From Lachnospiraceae bacterium (GTDB lineage: Bacteria; Bacillota; Clostridia; Lachnospirales; Lachnospiraceae), in the NCBI GenBank assembly GCA_022800815.1, contig JAAWRC010000001.1, positions 124,001 through 188,000 of the forward strand: a stretch of 64,000 nt of DNA, read 5' to 3'. Of the stretch, positions 1-8,804 are shown in pieces. Within the stretch, counting starts at the first letter, position 1. The number at the start of each line of letters is the position of its first letter. The notes under the pieces are model-generated. The model ran no database searches, was not told the DNA's origin, and saw nothing but the letters and a program-made list of their open reading frames with translations. A program made the translations under genes and the position numbers.

Positions 1-323
1 CAGTGGCGGAAAAGGTGATTCACACCAGCCTGGAAGCCAGCGGCGACATCATCAGAAGGATGATCGTGTTTGAGACCGAGAAGTTAAAGAAGACGGCCTG
101 GCTCAAGATCTATCTGGAAAAACTGGATTATGACATGATGATGGAGGCGGACGTGGATCTGGTGACGGAGCTTACCAGGGTGTCGGACAATATCAAGTTC
201 GTCGTCATGGAAAAGGAGCAGCGGGGAAGCTGTATCATCGAGACGCCGGAGGAGATTCTCGACATCGGCGTGGAGACGCAGATGGAAAACATTCGTGAGA
301 TCACAGGAACCATACGCGCATAG
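1..323 (+). CDS. fliH: Flagellar assembly protein FliH, C-terminal part (truncated by window edge)
   Basis: FliH is the cytoplasmic stator/regulator of the FliI ATPase in the flagellar type III export apparatus. Only about the last 106 residues are visible and the reading frame is open to the window edge, so the start lies upstream. The visible part begins AEKVIHTSLEAS, which resembles the amphipathic helix at the start of the FliH/YscL C-terminal domain, and contains the acidic alpha/beta stretch expected there (ETPEEILDIGVETQMENI). It lies 20 bp before fliI, the standard fliH-fliI order. Identification rests on position plus this weak family resemblance, because FliH is poorly conserved. 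Confidence 0.85.
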   Translation, partial: VAEKVIHTSLEASGDIIRRMIVFETEKLKKTAWLKIYLEKLDYDMMMEADVDLVTELTRVSDNIKFVVMEKEQRGSCIIETPEEILDIGVETQMENIREITGTIRA

Positions 324-343
324 AATAAAGGAGCAGGACGGCT

Positions 344-1645
344 ATGTTTAAAAAGCTGCCGCAGCTGATCGCCAATTCAGAGACCATCAGCCGAATCGGA
401 AAAATTGAAAATGTAGTCGGAATGTCCGTGGAGGCGTCAGGCGGGAGAAGCAGCATCGGCGACATCGTGATGATTTACAACGAGGAGCAGAACCGGCAGA
501 TCCGGGCCGAGGTGGTGGGTTTCAAGGAGAACCGCATTCAGCTGATGGCCTATGAGAATACCAGCGGAATCAGTGCGGGAAGCTTTGTGAGAAATACGAG
601 GAGACGCCTGAAGGTTCCCGTGGGGGACTTCCTTCGGGGCCGGATCATCAATGCCATGGGGGAACCCATAGACGGGGGGCCTGAACTGCATCCCACAAGA
701 TTTTACTCCGTGGATTCTCCGGGAATTAACCCTTTGGACAGACCGCCAATCCGGGAGCGGCTGGAGTTTGGCGTGAAAGCCATTGACGGGCTGAATACCA
801 TCGGGAAGGGCCAGAGAATCGGTATTTTTGCCGGTTCCGGGGTCGGAAAAAGTACCCTGATGGGGATGATTGCCAAAAATGTGAAGACGGATATCAACGT
901 GATCGCCCTGGTGGGCGAGCGTGGCCGTGAGGTCCTGGAGTTCGTCCAGAAAGATTTGGGGGAGGAGGGCATGAGCCGCTCCGTGTTGGTGGTGGCCACC
1001 TCGGACCAGCCGGCCATGCTCCGCATGAAATGCCCGCTGGTGGCGACGACCATCGCAGAATATTTCAGGGATCAGGGCCTGGACGTTCTTCTGATGATGG
1101 ACTCCCTCACCCGTTATGCCATGGCACAGCGGGAAATCGGCCTGGCCATCGGGGAGCCGCCCATTGCGAGGGGATACACGCCTTCCATTTATGCGGAGTT
1201 TCCCAAGCTCCTGGAGCGGAGCGGCAATTTCGACAGGGGCTCCATCACCGGGGTTTACACGGTGCTGGTGGAGGGCGACGATACCAACGAGCCGATCTCC
1301 GACACGGTCCGGGGCATTCTGGACGGCCACATCGTCTTAAGCCGTCAGCTTGCCAATGAGAATCATTTCCCGGCCATTGACATCGGTGCCAGCATTTCCA
1401 GACTGATGGTGGAGATCGTTCCGGAGCAGCACAAGAAGGTTGACGGGCGTTTCCGGAACCTTTTGGCCCTGTATCAGAAAAATGCGGACCTGATCGCCAT
1501 CGGGGCTTACAAGAAAGGCACCAATCCCGCCCTGGACGAGGCGGTTTCCAAAATAAACGGTATGAACGGATTCCTGAAACAGGGGATCAACGAGAGTTTT
1601 TCTTATGAAGAGACAGTGCGGCTTATGACGGACATTGCCGGATAA
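344..1645 (+). CDS. fliI: Flagellum-specific ATPase FliI
   Basis: FliI is the F1-beta-like ATPase that unloads export substrates at the flagellar type III gate. The 433-residue length is normal for the family. The Walker A loop GSGVGKST is at residues 164-171 and the Walker B segment LLMMD at about 249-253, followed by the family signature SLTRYAMAQREIGLAIGEPP. The N-terminal beta-barrel domain spans roughly residues 20-90 and the helical C-terminal domain begins after about residue 350. The ATG at 344 has the purine-rich GGAGCAGGA upstream. It sits in the canonical fliH-fliI-fliJ order. Confidence 0.98.
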   Translation: MFKKLPQLIANSETISRIGKIENVVGMSVEASGGRSSIGDIVMIYNEEQNRQIRAEVVGFKENRIQLMAYENTSGISAGSFVRNTRRRLKVPVGDFLRGRIINAMGEPIDGGPELHPTRFYSVDSPGINPLDRPPIRERLEFGVKAIDGLNTIGKGQRIGIFAGSGVGKSTLMGMIAKNVKTDINVIALVGERGREVLEFVQKDLGEEGMSRSVLVVATSDQPAMLRMKCPLVATTIAEYFRDQGLDVLLMMDSLTRYAMAQREIGLAIGEPPIARGYTPSIYAEFPKLLERSGNFDRGSITGVYTVLVEGDDTNEPISDTVRGILDGHIVLSRQLANENHFPAIDIGASISRLMVEIVPEQHKKVDGRFRNLLALYQKNADLIAIGAYKKGTNPALDEAVSKINGMNGFLKQGINESFSYEETVRLMTDIAG

Positions 1646-1666
1646 TGGACATGGAGGGATTTTTAA

Positions 1667-2125
1667 GTGAAGCGGTTTCAATACAGTCTGGAAACGGTTT
1701 TGAATTACAAGACACAGGTTTTGGACGGTTTAAAGAAGGAACACGCTGTGATCTTAAAAAGCGTGAACGACAAAAAAGAAGAGATCAGGCAGTTAAACGG
1801 CAGGCTTCAGGATTATGAGGGAAGCTTTGACGAGACGAAGACGGCCGGGGCGCCCATTGAGACATATCTGCTCTATGACATGTGCATTGAGCGGATGGAG
1901 GAGCGCATTGAGCAGGAGAAGGAGCGTCTGGTGGTTTTGAAGACAAAAGAGGAGAAGAAGAAGAGCGAGGTGATCGACGCAAAGGTGGACACCTCCAAGT
2001 TTGAAAAGCTGAAAGACAAGCGGCTTAAGGAGTACCGGACCGCCGAGCAGAAGGAGGAGGAAGCTTTTGTGGAGGAGTTCGTGATCCGCGGCCTGGGGAA
2101 CGAGGCCCCGGTGTTCAGAGGGTAA
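1667..2125 (+). CDS. fliJ: Flagellar export chaperone FliJ
   Basis: FliJ is the coiled-coil stalk that inserts into the FliI hexamer and contacts FlhA. The 152-residue protein is almost entirely charged helix, rich in Lys, Glu and Arg, and starts MKRFQYSLETVLNYK, the usual FliJ opening (F-x-F/Y-x-L-x-x-V-L). It starts with GTG at 1667, preceded by GGAGGG with about 8 bp spacing. It follows fliI directly in the canonical order. The sequence is low-complexity helical, so the identification relies on the N-terminal motif and synteny. Confidence 0.93.
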   Translation: MKRFQYSLETVLNYKTQVLDGLKKEHAVILKSVNDKKEEIRQLNGRLQDYEGSFDETKTAGAPIETYLLYDMCIERMEERIEQEKERLVVLKTKEEKKKSEVIDAKVDTSKFEKLKDKRLKEYRTAEQKEEEAFVEEFVIRGLGNEAPVFRG

Positions 2126-2260
2126 TCGCGGCCTTTTGGCCGATGATTATAGATGCGCAAGGTGTGGAAAGGAATTATGCGGTTTACGCACCCTGTGCGG
2201 CGGGTAGGGAAAGGAATTTTTTCCTGCCTGATTGAAAAAATATATAGAAAGGAGAATGGC

Positions 2261-3445
2261 GTGGAGAAAATTCAGACGGAAGTGGTGTCAATGCTGCGGG
2301 CGGGCGTGAAGGCCGGGAGCGGCAGCCGGACGTCGGGAGTGGATGCGGCCTTTGACAAGTTGTTGAAGGAACAGAATTCGGGGACGGACGGCGAGACGAA
2401 GGAAACCGCCGTTTCCGGAAAGGATTCCCCGAGCGGAGCGCCGGAGACCGGAAAAGAAGAGGCAAAGCCGGTGAAGGAAGGCGGACAGAAGGGGAAACCG
2501 GAAATCGATGAAGGGGAAGTCGTAAAGAACGGCGAACTGGTTCCCGGCGAACTGCTTCTACAGCTTCAGGAGTCAACGGTGGCGACCGCATTTGTGGCGG
2601 CAGAGTCCGCAGTGCAGATGAAAGAGGAACCGGAGGCGGTTCTTCAGCCGGAGATGGCACCGGAAGCGGTTACGGGACAGCCGGAGCTTTTGCAGCCGGA
2701 AATCTCCCCGGAACAGCCGCTGGAGAACCCCGGCATGGTAGAGCTGGCAAAGGCGATGGGAGAACCGCAGCCGGAACAGACAGTCGAAAACCGGATGGTT
2801 GCGGCGGAGGAGAAGGCTTCCGAACCGGCGAAGGAGAAACCGGAGACCGCCCTGCAGCCGGAGAGCGCATCGGCGCCTGGGGAGCCGGTCCGGGAAGTGA
2901 CGAGACAGGTTTTTGCGGCGGGAGAAAAGGGAGAGGCCAGGGAGCAGGCGGGGCAGGAGCCGCAGCTTGCCGAGATGGCCGGAGGGCTGTCCCCCAGAGA
3001 GCATGTCGTCCAGGAGACGAAGTATGCGGCTCCCGAAACGGTCAGGACCAGCGAACCGACCCTGGTAAACGACGTGGGCCGGGCGATTGCCCAGAGATTT
3101 CCTGAAAACAATGGGACGCTCACCATCGAGTTGGAACCGGCTTCTCTTGGGAAGCTGACGATCCGGGTGATCTACGAGAGCGGAAAGGCGACCGTGTCCA
3201 TTCTGGCGACTAACCCCAGGACGCTGGAGCTTCTGAACGCAAGAGCCGGGGAACTGGCTTCGATTTTGGAGGAGCGGACCGGAGAGGAGACCGTGGTCTA
3301 CACGGAGCAGCCGGAGCAGGAAACTCCCTTTGACGAGCGTCAGGGAGAGGGGCGGCAGAGAGAGAGAGAGCCGGAAAAGAGGGAGCGCGGGGAACAGGCC
3401 GAACAGGATTCCTTCCTGCAGCAGCTCAGGCTCGGAGTCATTTAA
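2261..3445 (+). CDS. fliK: Flagellar hook-length control protein FliK
   Basis: FliK measures hook length and triggers the substrate switch through the FlhB C-terminal domain. The protein has a long Pro/Glu/Ala-rich low-complexity ruler region (about residues 30-265). A compact C-terminal Flg_hook domain of about 100 residues follows, with LTIELEPASLGKLTIRV, the core motif of the family (L-x-P-x-x-L-G-x-L-x-V/I-x). A longer frame runs upstream to 2153, but the GTG at 2261 is chosen: it has AAAGGAG at proper spacing and gives about 394 residues. fliK between fliJ and flgD is the expected order. The C-terminal tail is unusually rich in Glu, Arg and Gln. Confidence 0.93.
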   Translation: MEKIQTEVVSMLRAGVKAGSGSRTSGVDAAFDKLLKEQNSGTDGETKETAVSGKDSPSGAPETGKEEAKPVKEGGQKGKPEIDEGEVVKNGELVPGELLLQLQESTVATAFVAAESAVQMKEEPEAVLQPEMAPEAVTGQPELLQPEISPEQPLENPGMVELAKAMGEPQPEQTVENRMVAAEEKASEPAKEKPETALQPESASAPGEPVREVTRQVFAAGEKGEAREQAGQEPQLAEMAGGLSPREHVVQETKYAAPETVRTSEPTLVNDVGRAIAQRFPENNGTLTIELEPASLGKLTIRVIYESGKATVSILATNPRTLELLNARAGELASILEERTGEETVVYTEQPEQETPFDERQGEGRQREREPEKRERGEQAEQDSFLQQLRLGVI

Positions 3446-3462
3446 GCGAGGAGGATGCAAAT

Positions 3463-4014
3463 ATGCCAGTTAACAATGTCAGCGGGACGGATAATCCCTA
3501 TGCCTCGACCCATTACACGGCCAAGAGCAATGACAAGAACACGCTGACCATCACCAGTTACATTCAGCTTCTGGCCACGCAGCTGCAAAACCAGGATCTG
3601 ACGAACCCGATGGACAACAGCGAGATGATGAACCAGATGACCCAGATGGCCATGGTGCAGGCCCTCTCAAGCATGACAGAGACCATGACAGCCTCCAGCG
3701 CCATGAGCACCACTACCTATATAGCGGGCATGGTGGGGAAGGAAGTAACCGTAGCCATTACCGAGAAGGGTGCTTATGGAACGGAGACCCTGACGGGGAG
3801 CAAGGTGGGAGTCATTGAGTCGGTGAATTTGACGGGAAGCATTCCGACTTTCCGGATCAAAGGCGACGACACAGATTATCCCTTAAGCTATCTCCTGGGG
3901 ATCGGAGATGTCACCGGATCGGTGGAAAACGGAGATTCCAGCGGTGAGAACGTGGACGGCGGAAATACGGGAGACGGAGATGCCGATCAAGGGGAAACGG
4001 GCAGTGTAAGTTAA
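3463..4014 (+). CDS. flgD: Hook-cap/basal-body rod modification protein FlgD
   Basis: FlgD caps the growing hook and scaffolds FlgE polymerisation outside the cell. The 183-residue protein carries the signature TSYIQLLATQLQNQDLTNPMDNSEMMNQ (residues about 30-58), typical of the FlgD N-terminal domain (F/Y-L-x-L-L-x-x-Q-L-x-x-Q-D-P). It ends in a Gly/Asp/Asn-rich acidic tail instead of the long FLG_Ig/Tudor domains of proteobacterial FlgD, a short form common in Firmicutes. ATG 3463 follows GAGGAGG at good spacing. It lies between fliK and the hook-operon protein. Confidence 0.95.
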   Translation: MPVNNVSGTDNPYASTHYTAKSNDKNTLTITSYIQLLATQLQNQDLTNPMDNSEMMNQMTQMAMVQALSSMTETMTASSAMSTTTYIAGMVGKEVTVAITEKGAYGTETLTGSKVGVIESVNLTGSIPTFRIKGDDTDYPLSYLLGIGDVTGSVENGDSSGENVDGGNTGDGDADQGETGSVS

Positions 4015-4031
4015 GAAACGGAGTCGGAGCT

Positions 4032-4421
4032 ATGAGCATAAACGAGATACGGAAGCTCCAGTACGGAACGGGCGCAGGGAGCGCAGTTCAGGAGGCGGCG
4101 GCAGGCCAGCCTTCCGTGAGCGGATCTGCTTTCGGTGAAATGCTGCGGGCCAGGTCTCTGGAGGAGCAGGGACTGAATTTCTCCAAGCATGCGGCAAAAC
4201 GCATGGGGGAGCGTGGGATCGCCATGGACAATGAGCTTTTGGGCGGTCTGGAACAGGCCGTGAGGGGGGCAAGAGAGAAGGGCGCGAAGGACGTGGCTGT
4301 GATTGGCCGCCAAGGCGTATTTATCGTGAATGTTCCCAACAACGTGGTGGTCACCACCATGTCGGCCGACGACATGAAGGACAGAATCTTTACAAATATC
4401 GACAGCGCTGTTATTATGTAA
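4032..4421 (+). CDS. Flagellar operon protein between flgD and flgE (TIGR02530-like)
   Basis: This small 129-residue protein occupies the flgD-flgE gap, where Firmicutes regularly encode a conserved flagellar operon protein of about 120-140 residues. The visible core is FSKHAAKRMGERGI (about residues 52-65), followed by an alpha/beta stretch (KDVAVIGRQGVFIVNVPNNVVVTTM), matching the typical F-S-x-H-A-x-x-R-x-x-x-R pattern. Its exact role is not established; roles in hook export or cap function have been suggested from position. It starts 17 bp after flgD and is clearly part of the same transcript. Confidence 0.85.
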   Translation: MSINEIRKLQYGTGAGSAVQEAAAGQPSVSGSAFGEMLRARSLEEQGLNFSKHAAKRMGERGIAMDNELLGGLEQAVRGAREKGAKDVAVIGRQGVFIVNVPNNVVVTTMSADDMKDRIFTNIDSAVIM

Positions 4422-4499
4422 AGGCAGGACCGAAAGGATGCCCGTCCGGAGCATCGGAAGCATGTTCCGGAGTGACAGCAGAAAGGAAGAAAGAAGAGA

Positions 4500-5483
4500 A
4501 TGTTAAGAGCAATGGATTCCGCAGTCGCAGGACTGCGCGCACATCAGAATAAACTGGACGTGATCGGTCACAACCTTGCCAACGTCAACACGGCAGGCTA
4601 CAAGTCTCAGAGCTATCTGTTCAAGGAGGCCATGTACCAGACGTCCACCAACTCCACGGCTGGTTCCGGAAACGCCAACGGTGCCGGCGGCGTCAACGCC
4701 GCCCAGTACGGCTACGGCACCATGATGGGATCTATCTGGGTGGATATGGGGGCCAGCACGCCGACCCAGATGGGAGGGCTCACGGCCACCATCGACGGCG
4801 AGGGCTTTTTCATGACGATGTCCACGGCCAACAGGAATGGCGGAATAACAAATGCCACAACTGACATTAAGAGGGCTGATTTCCAATATACCCGCGTGGG
4901 TCAGTTCAAGATCGACAGTGCGGGCTTTTTGGTGGACAGCAACAGCAACAATTTTGTCTATGGTTTCCGCACAAACAATAATGCCATTACCGGCAATCCA
5001 GTCATTTTTGGCCAGAACTTGGAGCCCATCCGCGTCTGCATGCCGGACGGATCGATAGATCTGAACGCAGCTCCTGAAGACATCGCCCTGGCGAAGAGCG
5101 TGAAGATTGACAGTGAAGGGAAGATTACGATTGGCATCCAGCGCACGGTCAATCCCGGCACCCCCAATGAAACGACAGAGATCGTGGAGGCCGTGATCGG
5201 CCAGGTGGCGGTGGCGTCCTTCCAGAACCAGGAGGGTCTCACCAAGTCGGGCGGCAGCTACTATACGGCGTCTGACGGCGACAACTCCGGTATCGTCATG
5301 GCGGATCAGCCCGGCACGGCGGGTTCTGCCGGCCTGATCACCGGCTATGTGGAGGCCTCCAACGTGGACATGGCGAAGGAGTTTTCCGAGCTGATCACCA
5401 CCCAGAGAGGGTTCCAGGCCAACACGAAGATGATCACGGTCAGCGACCAGATTCTGGAAGAGCTGGTCAACATGAAGCGTTAA
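4500..5483 (+). CDS. flgE: Flagellar hook protein FlgE
   Basis: FlgE polymerises into the hook, the universal joint between motor and filament. The 327-residue protein has the N-terminal rod/hook motif LGHNLANVNTAGYKS-like (here VIGHNLANVNTAGYKS, residues about 20-36), and ends with the C-terminal flagellar basal-body signature (GYVEASNVDMAKEFSELITTQRGFQANTKMI). The central D1 region is moderate in size, so this is a short hook protein of the Gram-positive type. It is preceded by AAAGGAAGAAAGAAG. The position, directly after flgD and before flbD, agrees with hook rather than rod function. Confidence 0.95.
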   Translation: MLRAMDSAVAGLRAHQNKLDVIGHNLANVNTAGYKSQSYLFKEAMYQTSTNSTAGSGNANGAGGVNAAQYGYGTMMGSIWVDMGASTPTQMGGLTATIDGEGFFMTMSTANRNGGITNATTDIKRADFQYTRVGQFKIDSAGFLVDSNSNNFVYGFRTNNNAITGNPVIFGQNLEPIRVCMPDGSIDLNAAPEDIALAKSVKIDSEGKITIGIQRTVNPGTPNETTEIVEAVIGQVAVASFQNQEGLTKSGGSYYTASDGDNSGIVMADQPGTAGSAGLITGYVEASNVDMAKEFSELITTQRGFQANTKMITVSDQILEELVNMKR

Positions 5484-5505
5484 GAGCGTTGAGCGTTCCG
5501 TTCAT

Positions 5506-5550
5506 GGCTTCCTCATTTCTGGCTGGAATTCATGCCGAAATGAGGAAGCC
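5506..5550 (+). promoter_or_regulatory. 14-bp perfect inverted repeat between flgE and flbD
   Basis: GGCTTCCTCATTTC at 5506-5519 is exactly complementary to GAAATGAGGAAGCC at 5537-5550, with a 17-nt loop. No T-run follows on the plus strand, so it is not a classical intrinsic terminator. In the flgE-flbD gap of 94 bp it could lower expression of downstream genes or stabilise the 3' end of the abundant hook-gene message. The structure is directly visible; the role is inferred. Confidence 0.7.
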
Positions 5551-5577
5551 CTATGGACATTTTGGGGAGAAAGGTGT

Positions 5578-5796
5578 ATGATTAAAGTCATTGGGTTAGA
5601 CGGTACGACATGGTATTTGAATTATTTTCAGATTTTGTGCATTGAGGAGATCCCCGAGACGAAGATTCTCCTCAACAACAAACAATATTATCTGGTGAAG
5701 GATTCGGTGGAATCGATTCAGAAACAGATTGTGGCGTTTTTACATAGTTGTGTTTCCCCAAAGGAGCGGGAGCTTTTGTGGGAGAGGCAGGATTAG
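5578..5796 (+). CDS. flbD: Flagellar protein FlbD
   Basis: This 72-residue protein begins MIKVIGLDGTTWYLNYFQILCIEEIPETKILLNN, matching the compact FlbD family (M-I-x-L-T-x-L-x-G-x-x-x-x-L-N-x-x-x-I-x-x-I-E-x-x-P-D-T), found between flgE and motA in Firmicutes and spirochaetes. It is a cytoplasmic beta-rich protein of unknown mechanism and is unrelated to the Caulobacter transcription factor of the same name. The start ATG follows GGAGAAAGGTGT. Confidence 0.92.
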   Translation: MIKVIGLDGTTWYLNYFQILCIEEIPETKILLNNKQYYLVKDSVESIQKQIVAFLHSCVSPKERELLWERQD

Positions 5797-5835
5797 TTTT
5801 CAGGATGTGAGAGAAGTACGGAGGTGGAGTGAAAC

Positions 5836-6669
5836 ATGGATCCTTCATGGATAATCGGACTTATGCTGGCTGTCGTGCTGACGGTCATGGGTATCAGCGA
5901 CCAGTTTACGAACATGGCGAAGCTGGGGAACTTTTTTGACCCCCCCAGTATTGTGATTGTTATCGGCGGAACCTTTGCGGCCCTGATCGCCAGCTATCCG
6001 CTGTCTTCCCTGGCGGCGATCCCCAAGCATATTGGGATCATTTTCAAGGGTGGAAAATACAATATCCCGAAGCTGGTGGACCAACTGGTGGACATGGCCA
6101 TGATCGCCAGGCAGAGTGGCCTTCTGGCGCTGGAGGAGAAGGCGGAGGAGATCAAAAACCCGTTTTTGAAGAGAAGCGTCCTGATGATCGTGGATGCCAG
6201 CGACCCGGATAAGGTCCGGGAGGTTTTGGAGAAGGAAATGGAGACCATGATGCTCCGCCATGACCAGGCGGCCGGCTTTTATGAGAAAGGTTCCAGCTAT
6301 GCGCCGGCTTTCGGCATGATCGGTACGCTGATCGGCCTGATCAACATGTTGAAGGGTATGAACTTTGACGACGGCGGCGGTGCCTCCACCCTGGGCCAGG
6401 ACATGTCCGTGGCCCTGATCACCACCTTTTACGGCAGCGCCCTTGCCAACGTGTTCTTCCAGCCCATCGCAAAGAAGCTCCGTATCCGGCAGGACGAGGA
6501 GGAGCTTTACTGTGCGACCATCGTGGAGGGCGTGCTGGCCATCATGGCGGGTGAGAATCCGCAGACTCTGAGGGAGCGGCTTTTGTCCGCCCTGAAGCAG
6601 AGTTCGAGAAAGAAGCTCCTGGCGAAAGCAGGCAATGCGTCTGCCCCTTCTGAAGGAGGAAAGGAATGA
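5836..6669 (+). CDS. motA: Flagellar motor stator protein MotA
   Basis: MotA forms, with MotB, the ion-driven stator. The 277-residue protein has four hydrophobic segments in the usual 2+2 arrangement: about residues 5-25 and 30-55, then after a large cytoplasmic loop (about 70-150) GSSYAPAFGMIGTLIGLINML and the VALITTFYGSALANVFFQPIA segment. The latter two carry the family Pro/Thr motifs lining the ion path. It overlaps motB by 4 bp (ATGA), indicating translational coupling. The driving ion (H+ or Na+) cannot be decided from these sequences alone. Confidence 0.97.
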   Translation: MDPSWIIGLMLAVVLTVMGISDQFTNMAKLGNFFDPPSIVIVIGGTFAALIASYPLSSLAAIPKHIGIIFKGGKYNIPKLVDQLVDMAMIARQSGLLALEEKAEEIKNPFLKRSVLMIVDASDPDKVREVLEKEMETMMLRHDQAAGFYEKGSSYAPAFGMIGTLIGLINMLKGMNFDDGGGASTLGQDMSVALITTFYGSALANVFFQPIAKKLRIRQDEEELYCATIVEGVLAIMAGENPQTLRERLLSALKQSSRKKLLAKAGNASAPSEGGKE

Positions 6670-7589
6670 AAAAACGCGGAGGCGGCGAGGACTGCGGCAG
6701 CTGGATGGACACCTACGGCGACATGGTGACGCTGCTGTTATGTTTTTTCGTCATGCTATATTCGATGTCTACCATAGATCAGGATAAACTGAAAATTTTT
6801 ATTCGGAGCATTTATCCCACGGCGTCCGAGGAGTCCATCGGCATCAACATGCCGGACGGCGAGGACGGCGTCAGCGGAGAGATAAAGATGGACCCGGAGG
6901 AAATCACTCCGGAGGAGCTGGAGGAGATCGAGGCCCTGGCCGTCGAGCAGCTCTACGAGCAGCTCGTGGAGGCCCTCAATGAAAAGGGGGTCGAGGGGGT
7001 CACGGTTTCCGGCGGCGACGGCTATACCTATATCGCCTTTCAGGATAAGACCTTTTTTGACGGAAACAGTTCTCTGCTGACGGCGCAGGGGCAGGAAGTC
7101 CTGGCGGTGTTCTGTGACGTGATCAATCCCCTGTCCGACCAGATCGGCCAGATCAACGTCATGGCCCACACGGCCCAGGAGAGGCCGGATGTCCAGAACC
7201 CGGTCCATGACGACAGGGCGCTTGCCGCCATGCGTGCGGCCGAAGTGTCCACCTTTATCCAGGAGCGGGGCGTGATTGAGCCGGAGAAGCTGACGGATAT
7301 CAGCTACGGACAGTGGCGTCCGGTGGCATCCAACGACACCCCGGAGGGAAGGGCGCAGAACCGCAGGGTGGAGCTGCTGCTCGTCAACGAGGGCGCCGAC
7401 CCGCACTCCCTCAACGAATATTACGAGGAATATACCAGCGGGGCCAATGCGGACAGGACGACGGTGACCACGGGGGTTCCCACGGCAGGCTCCCAAGGGG
7501 AGGAAGGTTTTGAACCCATAGAGGGGACCGTGCCGCCGGAGGACGGTGCCAGCATGCAGGCACCCATACAGACGCCGGGGGGAGAGTAA
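6666..7589 (+). CDS. motB: Flagellar motor stator protein MotB
   Basis: MotB anchors the stator to peptidoglycan and provides the ion-binding aspartate. The 307-residue protein has a single N-terminal membrane helix (about residues 19-38) beginning with YGD, placing the conserved Asp at residue 19. A plug/linker rich in Glu follows, then an OmpA-like peptidoglycan-binding domain ending in the signature GRAQNRRVELLLV (about 235-247). A Pro/Gly/Glu-rich tail of about 55 residues extends beyond it. Usually fliL or fliM follows; here fliM comes directly and no fliL is seen. Confidence 0.96.
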   Translation: MKKRGGGEDCGSWMDTYGDMVTLLLCFFVMLYSMSTIDQDKLKIFIRSIYPTASEESIGINMPDGEDGVSGEIKMDPEEITPEELEEIEALAVEQLYEQLVEALNEKGVEGVTVSGGDGYTYIAFQDKTFFDGNSSLLTAQGQEVLAVFCDVINPLSDQIGQINVMAHTAQERPDVQNPVHDDRALAAMRAAEVSTFIQERGVIEPEKLTDISYGQWRPVASNDTPEGRAQNRRVELLLVNEGADPHSLNEYYEEYTSGANADRTTVTTGVPTAGSQGEEGFEPIEGTVPPEDGASMQAPIQTPGGE

Positions 7590-7643
7590 GCGCCCGGGCC
7601 GGCGGATGCTTTGCGGTAGAATGAAGAAAAAGGTGGCGAGACG

Positions 7644-8747
7644 ATGGCAGATGTATTATCTCAGGATCAGATAGATGCGCTTCTGAAATCCATGGCGGGC
7701 GGAGGCGGTGACAGCGCACCGGCCGAGGAAACGAAAACCGAAGAAGTGAAGCCTGCGGCAAAGAAGGCAGAAGAAAAGAGGCCTGCGGCGGCGCAGTCGG
7801 CAGAAGAAAAAAAATATAATAAATATGACTTTTACAGCCCGAGGAAGTTTACGAAAGAGCGGATGAAGATGCTCACCAGCTCTTTTGAGAACTATGCCAG
7901 GATCCTGACTTCGCAGGTGAACGGCATTTTCCGGGCCATGACGGACATCACGGTGCTGGACGTCCAGGAGAAGCGATATTATGAATATGTAAACGGCCTT
8001 CACGAGAATGACGACGTCACTTTGATCGACGTGGGGACGCCGGACGGCGTGAAGAACAACATCGCCATGTACATGTATGTGACACCGGGGCTCGTTTTGA
8101 CGCTGATCAGCCATATGCTGGGAGGCGGGGACCGGGTGGTCCGGGAGGAGAGCGATTACCGGTATTCCGACGTGGAGCGCGCCCTGTACCAGCGGATCGT
8201 GAAGTACTTCATTGCCGCCCTGAAGGACGGGTTTTCCAATTACATCAATCTGGATTTCGAACTGGCGAGGGTGGAACCAAATCCCAGCATGCTGCAGGAC
8301 GTGGGTCTGGACGAGGCGGTGGCGATCATCCATCTGAACGTGGACGTGGCCGGTCAGGCCATGGAGAAGATCCGGATCTGCATGCCGGGAACCCTGCTGG
8401 AGCTGATCTTCTACATGATCGACAGCCGGAAGCATATTGCGAAGGGCTTCGCTTATCAGGACAACAAGGATATTATACTGGAGAATATCCGCTACTCCCA
8501 GCTTCCCGTCACGGCGGAGCTTGCGAAGGTGCAGTTAAATCTGAACGATATATACCGTCTGCAGGTGGGAGACATCATCGACCTCAACAAGCCGGAGAAC
8601 AGTACCGTCAGCCTTTACGTGGGCCGTCAGGCTTGGTTTACCGGGCGGATGGGCGTTTCCAAGAAGAATCTGGCGGTGCAGATCGAGGGGCTGGTGGGAC
8701 AATCTCCGGAGGAAGAGGAGGAGCTTCTGGAGGCCCTGGCCGAATGA
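7644..8747 (+). CDS. fliM: Flagellar motor switch protein FliM
   Basis: FliM is the C-ring component that binds phosphorylated CheY and transmits the switch signal. Residues 4-14 (VLSQDQIDALL) are the classical CheY-P-binding N-terminal peptide. An Ala/Lys/Glu linker leads into the CheC-like middle domain (about 55-260), which includes YEYVNGLHENDDVTLIDVG and the MLGGGDRV loop. A SpoA domain forms the C-terminus (about 280-350). The 367-residue length is normal. ATG 7644 follows AAAAAGGTGG. The neighbours cheY and fliY fit a Firmicutes switch complex. Confidence 0.97.
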   Translation: MADVLSQDQIDALLKSMAGGGGDSAPAEETKTEEVKPAAKKAEEKRPAAAQSAEEKKYNKYDFYSPRKFTKERMKMLTSSFENYARILTSQVNGIFRAMTDITVLDVQEKRYYEYVNGLHENDDVTLIDVGTPDGVKNNIAMYMYVTPGLVLTLISHMLGGGDRVVREESDYRYSDVERALYQRIVKYFIAALKDGFSNYINLDFELARVEPNPSMLQDVGLDEAVAIIHLNVDVAGQAMEKIRICMPGTLLELIFYMIDSRKHIAKGFAYQDNKDIILENIRYSQLPVTAELAKVQLNLNDIYRLQVGDIIDLNKPENSTVSLYVGRQAWFTGRMGVSKKNLAVQIEGLVGQSPEEEEELLEALAE

Positions 8748-8804
8748 GATGAGCGCAATTAAATTTATATATATCTAAAAAACGAAGAAAAGGTGGAAAC
8801 AGAT

